Source of the DNA: JBBQDZ01 sp038237515
GTDB lineage: Bacteria; Actinomycetota; Thermoleophilia; Gaiellales; Gaiellaceae
Reading direction: 5' to 3'
Assembly: GCA_038237515.1 (NCBI GenBank)
Contig: JBBRYP010000047.1
Span: 1 to 36,967 of the forward strand
DNA: 36,967 nucleotides
Below are positions 1 through 7,261 of the stretch, piece by piece. Position numbers and translations under genes: made by a program. Position 1 is the stretch's first letter. Each line of letters opens with the position of its first letter. Under the pieces are notes generated by a model. The model was not told the origin of the DNA. It ran no database searches and saw only the letters and a program-made list of their open reading frames with translations.

Positions 1-140
1 AATGTTTGACCGGAAACGAAGGGGCAGGTGGAGGCCGCACTACTCGGCCGCTTCGCGGCCGCCGGCCGCAGAGCGGCCGGAATAGTGCGGCGTCGGCGAA
101 CCGTCGGTTTCGAGTGAAACGTTGGGAGACGCCGCACTAG
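1..140. repeat. Partial copy 1 of a 156-bp four-hairpin repeat (MITE/BIME-like)
   Basis: This is about 96% identical by eye to 16945–17083 (roughly five substitutions and one indel) in the same orientation. The left ~17 bases lie outside the window. Visible parts are the closing arm of hairpin 1 (GAGGCCGCACTA, 31–42), two central GC hairpins with TTC and AGA loops (45–80), and hairpin 4 with 12-bp arms at 83–94 and 128–139. The element ends in CTAG at 137–140, and CTA at 137–139 is the minus-strand TAG stop of the neighbouring response regulator. No open reading frame fits inside it. It is non-autonomous, and no transposase is visible in the window. Confidence 0.85.
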
Positions 141-730
141 ACCGGCAGGATCTGCTTCGTCGACTCGATCAGCTGCTGCGGGTCGAAACCCTTGGCCAGA
201 AAGCCGCGCGCACCCTTCTCGGTCGCCTCGGAGAGCGCACCCTTCTCGACAGTGCCGCTGAACATGATCACGGGGATGGCACCGACGCCGTGTCGCTCCT
301 GGACGCGCCGCAGCATCTCCCACCCGTCGACCTGCGGCATCATCACGTCCAGCAGGATCAGGGCGGGCAGCTGCTCGTCCAGCGAGGCGAGACCCTCCTC
401 GGCGTTGCCCGCCTCGCGAACCACATAGCCCTCGAGCTCGAGATTCGCGCGAACGAAGCTGCGGATGCCGGCGTCGTCGTCGACGATCAGCACCAGCGGC
501 CCGCTCGGCTCGGTGGACGACCGGGAGTGCTCGAGGAAAGACTCCAGGTCGCGCCTGCGGTAGCGTCGATGCCCGCCCGGGGTCTTGAAGGCAGGAACAC
601 GGCCGGCATCGGTCCACTTACGAAGCGTGCTCTGGGCAACTCCCAGATGCCCGGCAGCCTGACCGAGTGTCAACCAGTCGAGGTCGCTCCAGGTCGGACG
701 CCGCCTTCCGCCTGACGGGTCGTGGCTCAC
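137..730 (-). CDS. HTH (MerR/BldC-like)–REC response regulator
   Basis: A 197-residue regulator with an unusual domain order, DNA-binding domain first and receiver second. Residues ~19–68 form a MerR/excisionase-type helix-turn-helix, with LTLGQAAGHLGV, a recognition helix TLRKWTDAG and the wing PGGHRRYRR typical of BldC-like proteins. Residues ~78–197 are a CheY-like receiver with the acidic pair D84/D85, phosphoacceptor D128 in LILLDVMMP, S159 at the Thr/Ser switch site and K180. It presumably binds DNA in a phosphorylation-dependent way; no histidine kinase is adjacent, so the partner is unknown. The start is GTG at 730 because the HTH begins soon after. The TAG stop lies within the CTAG end of the neighbouring repeat, yet the receiver looks full length. 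Confidence 0.9.
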   Translation of the reverse strand: MSHDPSGGRRRPTWSDLDWLTLGQAAGHLGVAQSTLRKWTDAGRVPAFKTPGGHRRYRRRDLESFLEHSRSSTEPSGPLVLIVDDDAGIRSFVRANLELEGYVVREAGNAEEGLASLDEQLPALILLDVMMPQVDGWEMLRRVQERHGVGAIPVIMFSGTVEKGALSEATEKGARGFLAKGFDPQQLIESTKQILPV

Positions 731-788
731 CCGTGGGATCTACCTAAAGTTGCAGTTTCTTCAAACATGGGCCCCGGCCCCGCTCCGC

Positions 789-1067
789 TTATCGGCGCGG
801 GGCGGTGGTCGTCACGGTGACGGTCCTGCGCTCCGGCGGGAGCGGCAGAGGCTTCAGGACGCGCGTTCGAGTGATTGTCCCACCGGGCTGAGGGTTGTCG
901 TGCAGCGCCTCTCCGAGCGCGACGCCGAGGCCGAAGAGGATCGCCCCGAGCAGCAGGGCCCCGCCGCCCCTCGCCGCCCGGCGGCGTTGCGACACGCGCG
1001 GCGGCCGCGAGGGCCGCGGGCGCATCGGGAAAGGCGGCGGCGCCTGCGGCGAAGACCGTTCGCTCAC
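789..1067 (-). CDS. Small single-pass membrane protein, unknown function
   Basis: About 92 residues. An Arg/Pro-rich N-terminus (VSQRRRAAR) is followed by one hydrophobic helix (GGGALLLGAILFGLGVALGEAL) and a Pro/Thr/Arg-rich tail ending TVTTTAPRR, suggesting an N-in, C-out small membrane protein. The GTG start overlaps the TGA of the upstream gene as GTGA, so the two are probably translationally coupled. Start choice rests on this overlap. I recognise no family, and the low-complexity composition limits confidence, but the overlap and clear membrane segment favour a real gene. Confidence 0.6.
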   Translation of the reverse strand: MSERSSPQAPPPFPMRPRPSRPPRVSQRRRAARGGGALLLGAILFGLGVALGEALHDNPQPGGTITRTRVLKPLPLPPERRTVTVTTTAPRR

Positions 1068-1360
1068 GGTCGGAAGTCCGTGGCGCCGCGGGCGTAGAGG
1101 TAGAACGCGGCATCCGTCGCGGTCGCGAGGTCGGCCAGACCGGTCCCTGCGAGCTCGTAGGTCCACCGATCGGCGCCGGCGTAGAGGGTCGCGAGCTCTT
1201 CCAGCGTGAAGACCTGCCCGAGCCGGCGACGCAGCTCCTCGAGGATCGCGTCCGTGAGCGTCAGCAGGCGTTCGTGCCGGCGCGGCTCGGCCGCCGCCTC
1301 CCGGACACGCCGGTCCGCATCGGCCCACTGGTGGCGGGCGGTCTCCAGCAGAAGCGACAT
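1064..1360 (-). CDS. Unknown 98-residue helical protein
   Basis: A predicted mostly helical soluble protein beginning MSLLLETARHQWADADRRV and containing VFTLEELATLYAGADRW and DAAFYLYARGA. The amphipathic pattern resembles small conserved actinobacterial proteins of unknown role; I cannot name a family. It is the upstream member of a coupled pair, its TGA overlapping the GTG of the membrane protein at 789–1067. A TACGAT box at 1372–1377 on the same strand, 11 bases before the ATG, could be a -10 element giving a very short leader. A longer reading from 1483 is possible but its extra N-terminus is low complexity, so I chose the ATG at 1360. Confidence 0.6.
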   Translation of the reverse strand: MSLLLETARHQWADADRRVREAAAEPRRHERLLTLTDAILEELRRRLGQVFTLEELATLYAGADRWTYELAGTGLADLATATDAAFYLYARGATDFRP

Positions 1361-1538
1361 CAGGGGTCGGCATCGTAGTGGGTCGCCCGGCGAGGTTGCC
1401 GGACTCTCGGGTGTGAGCAGGGACGCTACGGGGAGAGCGCAGGCAGTCCCTGGAGGTGGGCATCGAGGGGCGACCGAGGACACCCGCTGGCGCCGCTGAT
1501 CGCGGGCCGGAAACCGGCGGATGCTGGCCGGCGATCCA

Positions 1539-2033
1539 TCAAGATTCGGTGCAGCAGCGAGTCGGCCAAAGGGGCTCGACCTCGTCGACGATCCGCCGCC
1601 CGAGTTCGTATTCCGGGTGCACGAGCGCGAAGGCGACGTGCGCGTGCAGGCACTTCAGGCTGCCCCTCCTGCCGGCCCCCCCGATCCCGAGGTCGAGCGA
1701 GGCGCCGCCGTCGCGGCCAATCCGGTCGCCTGCGAGCTCGTCGCGCAACCGTCGCTGGAGCTTCGTCGCCTCTGCGAGGCTGGCGGCGAGTCCCTCGTCC
1801 GCGGCGGCCTCGCTACTCCAGCGCTCGACTCCTCCTGCGGCCTCGACGCGCGCGACCGCTGCGACGAGCTGCGGGCAAGTGAGGTAGTAGGTCGTCGGGA
1901 AGGGCGTGCCAAACTCGTCGTAAGGGTCCTGTTCCGTCACGGCCGGCAGCCCGAACGGGCAGCGCACGACGACCCTCCGCAGCGCCCTCGGCGCCCGCCC
2001 GATCTGGCGCTCCACGACAGGCAGGTCTTCCAC
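1539..2033 (-). CDS. DUF501 domain protein
   Basis: A 164-residue member of the DUF501 family, which in actinobacteria commonly sits next to a DivIC/FtsB gene and enolase, as here. Family hallmarks are an N-terminal VVERQIGRAPRAL, then RCPFGLPAV, the block FGTPFPTTYYLTCPQLVAAV, and KCLHAHVAFAL near the C-terminus. The conserved Cys and His residues could bind a metal, but the biochemical role is unknown. GTG at 2033 is the only usable start in frame, since a stop lies just upstream. It begins 10 bases after the ftsB stop, so the two are probably cotranscribed. Confidence 0.88.
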   Translation of the reverse strand: MEDLPVVERQIGRAPRALRRVVVRCPFGLPAVTEQDPYDEFGTPFPTTYYLTCPQLVAAVARVEAAGGVERWSSEAAADEGLAASLAEATKLQRRLRDELAGDRIGRDGGASLDLGIGGAGRRGSLKCLHAHVAFALVHPEYELGRRIVDEVEPLWPTRCCTES

Positions 2034-2043
2034 CCGGAGGATG

Positions 2044-2433
2044 CTATGGACTTCCGGAACGGAGCACTAGCGACCCCCCCGCTCGGGCGGCTCGTAGCCA
2101 GGCATCGATGCCCTTGACGATGAACAGCCGCTCGCCGGGCTTGACGAGGCCGAGGAGCCGCGCCTGGCGAACTAGCTCGGCGCCCGTCGCCGTGCGGCGC
2201 ACGCCGCGGGCGAGGGTCCGGTTCTGCCGCGCGAGCGCGCGAACCTCCGCCTGACGCCGGGTCAGCTGGGCGCGCCTGTCGAAGTACGTCCTCACCGGTC
2301 GGTAGTAGAGAAGCGCCAGCAGCGCGACAGATGTCAGCGCGAGCGAGCGACCCAGCAGGCGGCGCCGTCGACGGCGGGCCCGGGATCTCTGCGACTGTTC
2401 GGCCACCGCGCTCGCTTCGCCGCCTGTCGGCAC
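2044..2433 (-). CDS. ftsB: FtsB/DivIC-type septum formation initiator
   Basis: A 129-residue bitopic division protein. A basic cytoplasmic N-terminus (RSRARRRRRR) is followed by one membrane helix (SLALTSVALLALLYY) and an extracellular coiled coil (RAQLTRRQAEVRALARQNRTL) ending in the family's short conserved segment LGLVKPGERLFIV. In other bacteria such proteins join FtsL and FtsQ at the septum. Two in-frame GTG starts are possible, at 2433 and 2406; neither has a strong ribosome-binding site, so residues 1–9 may not be translated. It lies 32 bases downstream of pyruvate kinase and 10 bases upstream of the DUF501 gene. Confidence 0.85.
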   Translation of the reverse strand: MPTGGEASAVAEQSQRSRARRRRRRLLGRSLALTSVALLALLYYRPVRTYFDRRAQLTRRQAEVRALARQNRTLARGVRRTATGAELVRQARLLGLVKPGERLFIVKGIDAWLRAARAGGSLVLRSGSP

Positions 2434-2465
2434 GGTCCTGCCGGCGCGGGGTCAACCCGTGTAGA

Positions 2466-3884
2466 TCAGGCGATGTCGACCTTGATCACGTTCGTGGAAC
2501 CCGGGATGTTGACGGCCGTCCCCGCCGTGATCACGACCGTCTCCCCCGTGCGCGCGATTCCCGAGTCGCGCGCGGCCTCGAGTGACCGCGCCCAGAGATC
2601 CTCGACATCGTGGCACTCGGGGATCATGAGGGGGATCACGCCCCACTCGAGGGCCATCTGCTGGGCCGCCTCGGAATGGTGGGTCAGGCCGAGGATCGGG
2701 CGGCGCGGCCGCAACCTGGCCACTGCGGAGGCTGTCCGGCCGCTGTAGGTGGGGACGACGACGGCGGCCGCGGCCAGAGTCTCCGCGAGATCGCAGGCCG
2801 CGTTCGACATTGCCTCGCCGACCGTCGGCGCCTCGCTCGCCTCCGGCAGCTGGTGCCGGTAGCCGAGGCTCGGCTCGACCGCGCGCGCGATTAGGTCCAT
2901 GAACGCCACCGCCTCGACGGGGTGCCGTCCGATCGCCGTCTCCTCAGAGAGCATGAGCGCGGAGCTGCCGTCGAGGATCGCGTTGGCGACATCGCTCGCC
3001 TCCGCGCGCGAGGGTTCCGGGTCGTCGACCATCGACTCGAGCATCTGCGTGGCCGTGATCACCGGCTTTCCCCGCCGGAGAGAGCTGACGATGATCCGCT
3101 TCTGGAGCAGAGGCACGGCGGTGGGCCCGATCTCGACGCCGAGGTCGCCGCGGGCGACCATGATCCCGTCGGCCTCCGCGACGACGGCCTCGAGCGCGTC
3201 GACGGCCTCGGCCTTCTCAATCTTCGCGATCACGTGTGCGTGCGAGCCCGACGACGCGATTAGCTCCTTCAGCTCGCGAACGTCCGCCGCCGACCGCACG
3301 AACGACAGGGCGACGAAGTCGACCCCCAGCCCGAGCGCGAACTCGAGGTCTTCCCGATCCTTGCGGGTGAGCGAGGGAATCGGCACCGGCACCCCCGGCA
3401 GGTTCACTCCCTTGTGCGCGCTGACGGGCCCTCCGACGACGACGACGCAGCTCGCCCGGCCGGCCTCGACAGCCTCCACACGCAGGCGAACCTGGCCGTC
3501 GGCGATCAGCACGTCGTGACCCGGCTGAAGCACCTCGCCGATCACCGCGGGCTTCACCGGCAGGTCTCCGTCTCGGGCACCGTCCTGGCTCACGACCACC
3601 ACCTCCTGACCGCGGGCAAGCGTGACCGGCGCCCGCAGGTCGCCGATGCGGAGCTTCGGCCCCTGAAGGTCGGCGATCACCGCGAGCGGGCGTCCAACCT
3701 CCTTCTGGACGGCCCGGACGGCTCCCACGCGGCCCTCGTGCTCGGAGTGGGAGCCGTGAGAGAGGTTGAGGCGGGCGGCGTCCATGCCGGCCGCGGCCAG
3801 AGCGCGAACCGCCTCGGGAGACGACGAGGCCGGCCCGAGAGTGGCGACGATCTTCGTCCGCCGGATGACGCCGGTTTGCGACAC
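2466..3884 (-). CDS. pyk: Pyruvate kinase
   Basis: Converts phosphoenolpyruvate and ADP to pyruvate and ATP, the last step of glycolysis. 472 residues, normal for the family. It begins MSQTGVIRRTKIVATLGPAS and carries the substrate and metal motifs ARLNLSHGSH, VIADLQGPKLRIG, the active-site block VIAKIEKAEAVDALE and ADGIMVARGDLGVEIG, then PVITATQMLESM and the C-terminal regulatory domain with VVPTYSGRTA. The GTG start at 3884 has no Shine–Dalgarno but lies 7 bases after a TACGCT -10 box, suggesting a leaderless transcript. It follows enolase on the same strand, so two consecutive glycolytic steps sit together. Confidence 0.97.
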   Translation of the reverse strand: MSQTGVIRRTKIVATLGPASSSPEAVRALAAAGMDAARLNLSHGSHSEHEGRVGAVRAVQKEVGRPLAVIADLQGPKLRIGDLRAPVTLARGQEVVVVSQDGARDGDLPVKPAVIGEVLQPGHDVLIADGQVRLRVEAVEAGRASCVVVVGGPVSAHKGVNLPGVPVPIPSLTRKDREDLEFALGLGVDFVALSFVRSAADVRELKELIASSGSHAHVIAKIEKAEAVDALEAVVAEADGIMVARGDLGVEIGPTAVPLLQKRIIVSSLRRGKPVITATQMLESMVDDPEPSRAEASDVANAILDGSSALMLSEETAIGRHPVEAVAFMDLIARAVEPSLGYRHQLPEASEAPTVGEAMSNAACDLAETLAAAAVVVPTYSGRTASAVARLRPRRPILGLTHHSEAAQQMALEWGVIPLMIPECHDVEDLWARSLEAARDSGIARTGETVVITAGTAVNIPGSTNVIKVDIA

Positions 3885-3891
3885 GGCGGCT

Positions 3892-3897
3892 AGCGTA
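3892..3897 (-). promoter_or_regulatory. Putative -10 box for leaderless pyk
   Basis: On the minus strand the hexamer TACGCT fits the actinobacterial TANNNT -10 consensus and ends 7 bases before the GTG of pyk. That spacing would place the transcript start at or within one base of the start codon. No -35 element was identified. Confidence 0.5.
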
Positions 3898-3946
3898 GCT
3901 ACGGCCTGCGCGGGCGCCCCCCGCCGCCGCGCCCGGCGTCCAGGTG

Positions 3947-3971
3947 CCGCTTCGGAGGCCCGTCGAAGCGG
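3947..3971 (-). terminator. Hairpin downstream of eno
   Basis: A perfect 8-bp inverted repeat, CCGCTTCG / CGAAGCGG, with a 9-base loop in the 189-base gap between eno and pyk. There is no U-tract, so it may terminate poorly, or instead stabilise or attenuate the message. Nothing else was seen in this gap. Confidence 0.4.
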
Positions 3972-4073
3972 TGGTTCTGGAGCACTCCGGAGGCAGAGCG
4001 CCTCACGCCGGCACGTCGACGTCCTCCCGGTCGTCGACAGCCGCGGAAGCTGTTCGGGCGAGCTCGTCGACCC

Positions 4074-5360
4074 TCAGGAGCGCTTGGCGCGCGGAAAGGC
4101 GGACCAACCCGGATACACGGCGCTCGAGCCGAGCTCCTCCTCGATCCGCAGGAGCTGGTTGTACTTGGCAACGCGGTCGGTCCGCGAGGGCGCGCCCGTC
4201 TTGATCTGGCCGACGCCGGTCGCGACGGCGAGATCGGCGATGGTCGTATCCTCGGTCTCGCCCGAGCGGTGGGAGATGACGACGCCGTAGCCGCTCGCCC
4301 GCGCGAGCTCGATCGTCTCGAGCGTCTCCGTCAACGTGCCGATCTGGTTGACCTTGACGAGGATCGCGTTTGCGGCGCCCTCCTCGACCCCGCGCCGGAG
4401 TCGGTCTCGGTTCGTGACGAACAGGTCGTCGCCCACGAGCTGGAGGCGCTCGCCGAGCCGTTCGGTCAGCTCGCGCCAGGCGCCCCACTCGTCCTCGGCG
4501 AGCCCGTCCTCGACCGAGACGAGGGGGAACCTGTCGGCGAGGCCGGCGTAGAGGTCGCTCAAGCCCGCCGCGTCGAGCGTCAGACCCTCCCGCTCGAGCC
4601 GGTAGCCGCCGTCGCGGTAGAACTCGGTCGCCGCGGGATCGAGTGCGATACCGACCCGCTCGCGATGCCCGGCCCGCTCGGCAGCCTCGAGGATCGCCTC
4701 GATTGCAGCCTCGCTCGACGGCAGATCCGGCGCGAATCCGCCCTCATCTCCCACCCCGGTCGCGAGGCCGCGGTCGTGCAGCACCTGCTTGAGCGTGTGG
4801 AAGACCTCAGCGCCGATCCGGAGGGCGTCCGAGAACCGCTCCGCGCCTGCCGGGACGACCATGAACTCCTGGAGGTCGAGCGAGTTCTGGGCGTGCGCGC
4901 CGCCGTTGATCACGTTCAGCATCGGCACCGGGAGGACGTGGGCGCCGACACCGCCGATCCAGCGGTAGAGCGGGACGCGCGAGTGGGCCGCAGCCGCCTT
5001 CGCGACGGCGAGCGACGCCCCGAGGATCGCGTTCGCCCCGAGGCGCGACTTGTTGGGGGTTCCGTCGAGCTCCACGAGCCTCGCGTCGATGCTCCTCTGG
5101 TCGCGGGCGTCGAGGCCCTCCACCGCCGGCGCGATCTCCTGCTCGATGTTCAGCACCGCCTGCGTGACGCCCTTGCCGCCGTACGCGCGCTCGTCGCCGT
5201 CGCGCAGCTCGACTGCCTCGTGAGCACCCGTGGAGGCGCCCGAGGGGACGGCGGCGCGCCCTCCGGCGCCCGAGGACAGGACGACCTCGACCTCGAGGGT
5301 CGGGTTGCCGCGGGAGTCCAGGATCTGCCTGCCGTGGACGCGCTCGATCGCACTCCTCAT
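4074..5360 (-). CDS. eno: Enolase
   Basis: Interconverts 2-phosphoglycerate and phosphoenolpyruvate. 428 residues, full length. The start MRSAIERVHGRQILDSRGNP is diagnostic. Later come the loop VPSGASTGAHEA, NVINGGAHA, the catalytic acid region GVGDEGGFAPDL, metal ligands in VSVEDGLAEDEW and LQLVGDDLFVTN, the catalytic lysine in LVKVNQIGTLTET and the signature SHRSGETEDTTIADLAV. The ATG overlaps the mazG TGA as ATGA, so translation is probably coupled to mazG. It is the last gene of the mfd–foldase–mazG–eno unit. Confidence 0.98.
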   Translation of the reverse strand: MRSAIERVHGRQILDSRGNPTLEVEVVLSSGAGGRAAVPSGASTGAHEAVELRDGDERAYGGKGVTQAVLNIEQEIAPAVEGLDARDQRSIDARLVELDGTPNKSRLGANAILGASLAVAKAAAAHSRVPLYRWIGGVGAHVLPVPMLNVINGGAHAQNSLDLQEFMVVPAGAERFSDALRIGAEVFHTLKQVLHDRGLATGVGDEGGFAPDLPSSEAAIEAILEAAERAGHRERVGIALDPAATEFYRDGGYRLEREGLTLDAAGLSDLYAGLADRFPLVSVEDGLAEDEWGAWRELTERLGERLQLVGDDLFVTNRDRLRRGVEEGAANAILVKVNQIGTLTETLETIELARASGYGVVISHRSGETEDTTIADLAVATGVGQIKTGAPSRTDRVAKYNQLLRIEEELGSSAVYPGWSAFPRAKRS

Positions 5361-6151
5361 CGTGGCTCCTCCTTGGCGAGGTCGAAGAACAGGTCCTGAT
5401 CGGAGAGCTCGAGCGCCCCGAACTCGCGCCCCTCGCCCACCGCGAGCTCCTCCGCCCGCTCGACCCGCGCGACGAAGCGCCCGGCCGCGCGCCGCAGCTC
5501 GAGCTCCGGATCGACGTTCAGCCGGCGCGCGACGTTCACGCAGGCGAAGAGAAGGTCGCCGAGCTCCTCGGCCTGCCGGCGCTCCGGTGGACGCTCCGGC
5601 TGCGGCTCCGGCTTCCCGCGAAGCTCCGCGTGCAGCTCCGCGAGCTCGTCCTCCAGGTCGGCGAGCGCGCCGGCGAGGTCGGGATACTCGAAGCCGACGG
5701 CCGCCGCACGGCGCTGCACCTTGCGCGCGTAGAGCAGCGCCGGAAACGACTCGGGCACGTCGTGGAAGATGCCTTTCCGGCCCTCCTGCTCGCGCTTGAT
5801 CTCCTCCCAGCGCGCCTTCACCTCCCCTGCCGTCCGCAGCGAACCGGCGCCGAACACGTGGGGGTGGCGCGCGACGAGCTTCGCGTGGACGCGCCGGGCA
5901 ATTGCCTCGAGCCCCCCGTGCCCCTGCTCCGCCAGGAGCGAAGCCAGGAAGTACACCTGGAAGAGAAGGTCGCCGAGCTCGTCGACCAGCTTGGCGGGGT
6001 CGTCCGAGAGCGCCGCGTCGGCGACCTCGTAGGCCTCCTCGACGGTGTGCGGGACGATCGTTTCGGGCGTCTGCTCCCGATCCCACGGGCAGTCGCGCCG
6101 GAGTCGCTCCGTCAGCTCCTGGAGGTCGACGAGCGCGCCGGCGAGGCTCAA
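5357..6151 (-). CDS. mazG: Nucleoside triphosphate pyrophosphohydrolase MazG
   Basis: Hydrolyses (d)NTPs to NMP and pyrophosphate, clearing damaged nucleotides or tuning nucleotide pools. With the TTG start it is 264 residues, matching the usual two-domain length. The N-terminal domain has CPWDREQTPETIVPHTVEEA, the metal-binding EEAYE and DELGDLLFQV motifs; the C-terminal repeat has ARKVQRRAAAVGFEYPD and EELGDLLFACV. The TTG start overlaps the stop of the upstream foldase gene as TTGA, and the gene's own stop overlaps the eno ATG. The frame is open further upstream, but that stretch lies inside the foldase gene and does not look like MazG. Confidence 0.93.
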   Translation of the reverse strand: MSLAGALVDLQELTERLRRDCPWDREQTPETIVPHTVEEAYEVADAALSDDPAKLVDELGDLLFQVYFLASLLAEQGHGGLEAIARRVHAKLVARHPHVFGAGSLRTAGEVKARWEEIKREQEGRKGIFHDVPESFPALLYARKVQRRAAAVGFEYPDLAGALADLEDELAELHAELRGKPEPQPERPPERRQAEELGDLLFACVNVARRLNVDPELELRRAAGRFVARVERAEELAVGEGREFGALELSDQDLFFDLAKEEPR

Positions 6152-7233
6152 CCGGTGGTCGAGGTCGTCCCGGTCGGCGCGGTCGTCGCGGTCGTGCCCG
6201 TCGAGGTGGTGGCGGGCGGCTCGAAGCCCTTCGCGTAGGAGATCTCGTTCTCGTACTCCTTCTTCAGGCCCGTCGTGAACTTCGCCGTCGCCTCCTGCTT
6301 GCGCTGGGAGAGAAGCTGCTGCTTGATCGCGGCCTTGACCTGCTTGAAGGGCGTCGTCTTGCGCGGATGAACGTTTGCGAGCGCCTGGATGATGTGCCAG
6401 CCGTACGTCGTCTTGACCGGATGGGAGGTCTCGCCGGTCACGAGGGCGAAGGCGGCCTTGTCGAACGGCGGCACGGTCTGGCCCTTGGAGATGGTGAGCT
6501 TCCCGCCGGAGTTCTTCGAACCGGGGTCGATCGAGTACTTCTTCGCGAGCGCGGGGAAGTCGGCCCCCTTTTGCTGGTGGAGGCAATTCGTCGCCGGCCC
6601 GCAGAGCTGCGTGTAAAGCCTCCCCGCCAGCGCACTCTGGCTCGCCTTCACGAGGATGTGCCGAACGTCCCGCGACTCGGGCGTCGCGTACTGCTCCGGG
6701 TGCATCAGGTAGTAGTCCTGCGCCTCGCTGTCGGTGACGGAGACTTTGGAGGTGACCTTGTTGAAGAGCGCCTCCGAGACGAGCTGCGCGCGGATGTCGT
6801 CGCGCACCTGCGCGTCCGTTAGTCCCTGCTGCTTCAAAGCCTTCTCGTAGCGCTTCTGGTTCCCGCCGAAGTACTGCTTCTTGATCTGCGTCAGGCGCGC
6901 CTCGATCTGCTTCGGCGACACCTTCACTCCGAGTTCCTTCGCCTTCTGGTCGAACTCGACGCGCTGCACGAGGAACTGGATCGCCTGATCCTGGAGCTGC
7001 TTGTACTCCGTGGTGCCCGCCTTCGGGAAGGCGCGCTTCTGCTGCTTGTAGCTCCGCTTCGCCTGCTGAAGGAGCCGGTCGACCTGCGTGCGCAGGATCG
7101 GGTCCCCCTTCACCGTCGCGACCGCGTCGGCGGGAACCTTGCTCCCGCCGCCGCCTCCGCCGCCGCAGCCGGCCGCGGTCAGCAACAGGGCGAGCAGAAT
7201 CGAGAGGAGGAGAGGCGACCGGAGGGATTTCAT
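6148..7233 (-). CDS. PpiC-type (SurA/PrsA-like) peptidyl-prolyl isomerase lipoprotein
   Basis: An exported foldase, 361 residues. The signal peptide MKSLRSPLLLSILLALLL ends in lipobox LTAAGC with Cys23 as the lipid anchor, followed by a glycine run. Residues ~35–170 are a SurA-N-like helical chaperone region; ~182–290 are a parvulin domain with RDVRHILVK, AKKYSIDPGS, GGKLTISKGQ and YGWHIIQ. The C-terminus is a Thr-rich tail. It probably folds secreted proteins at the outer membrane face. ATG at 7233 is chosen because the signal peptide starts there. The six bases just before it are all T and there is no Shine–Dalgarno. It lies 28 bases after mfd. Confidence 0.92.
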   Translation of the reverse strand: MKSLRSPLLLSILLALLLTAAGCGGGGGGGSKVPADAVATVKGDPILRTQVDRLLQQAKRSYKQQKRAFPKAGTTEYKQLQDQAIQFLVQRVEFDQKAKELGVKVSPKQIEARLTQIKKQYFGGNQKRYEKALKQQGLTDAQVRDDIRAQLVSEALFNKVTSKVSVTDSEAQDYYLMHPEQYATPESRDVRHILVKASQSALAGRLYTQLCGPATNCLHQQKGADFPALAKKYSIDPGSKNSGGKLTISKGQTVPPFDKAAFALVTGETSHPVKTTYGWHIIQALANVHPRKTTPFKQVKAAIKQQLLSQRKQEATAKFTTGLKKEYENEISYAKGFEPPATTSTGTTATTAPTGTTSTTG

Positions 7234-7261
7234 AAAAAAGGCGCCGTTGCAGCGGATTTGT

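Noticed and set aside
1..140. Repeat read as a simple transcription terminator of the response regulator
   Set aside because: A near-identical copy occurs at 16928–17083 after an unrelated region, and the four-hairpin layout with CTAG ends points to a repeat element.
3899..4171. Possible extra small gene between eno and pyk
   Set aside because: No start with a ribosome-binding site or promoter, overlaps eno, Arg-rich out-of-frame composition.
4269..5399. Long plus-strand open frame (376 codons) opposite enolase
   Set aside because: It is antisense to a clearly assigned enolase; the open frame is a by-product of high GC and its composition is Arg/Asp-rich without motifs.
7234..7261. GGCGCC followed by T6 between mfd and the foldase gene, as a terminator
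   Set aside because: The palindrome is only 6 bases with no loop, and the T-run touches the next ATG; the genes look cotranscribed.
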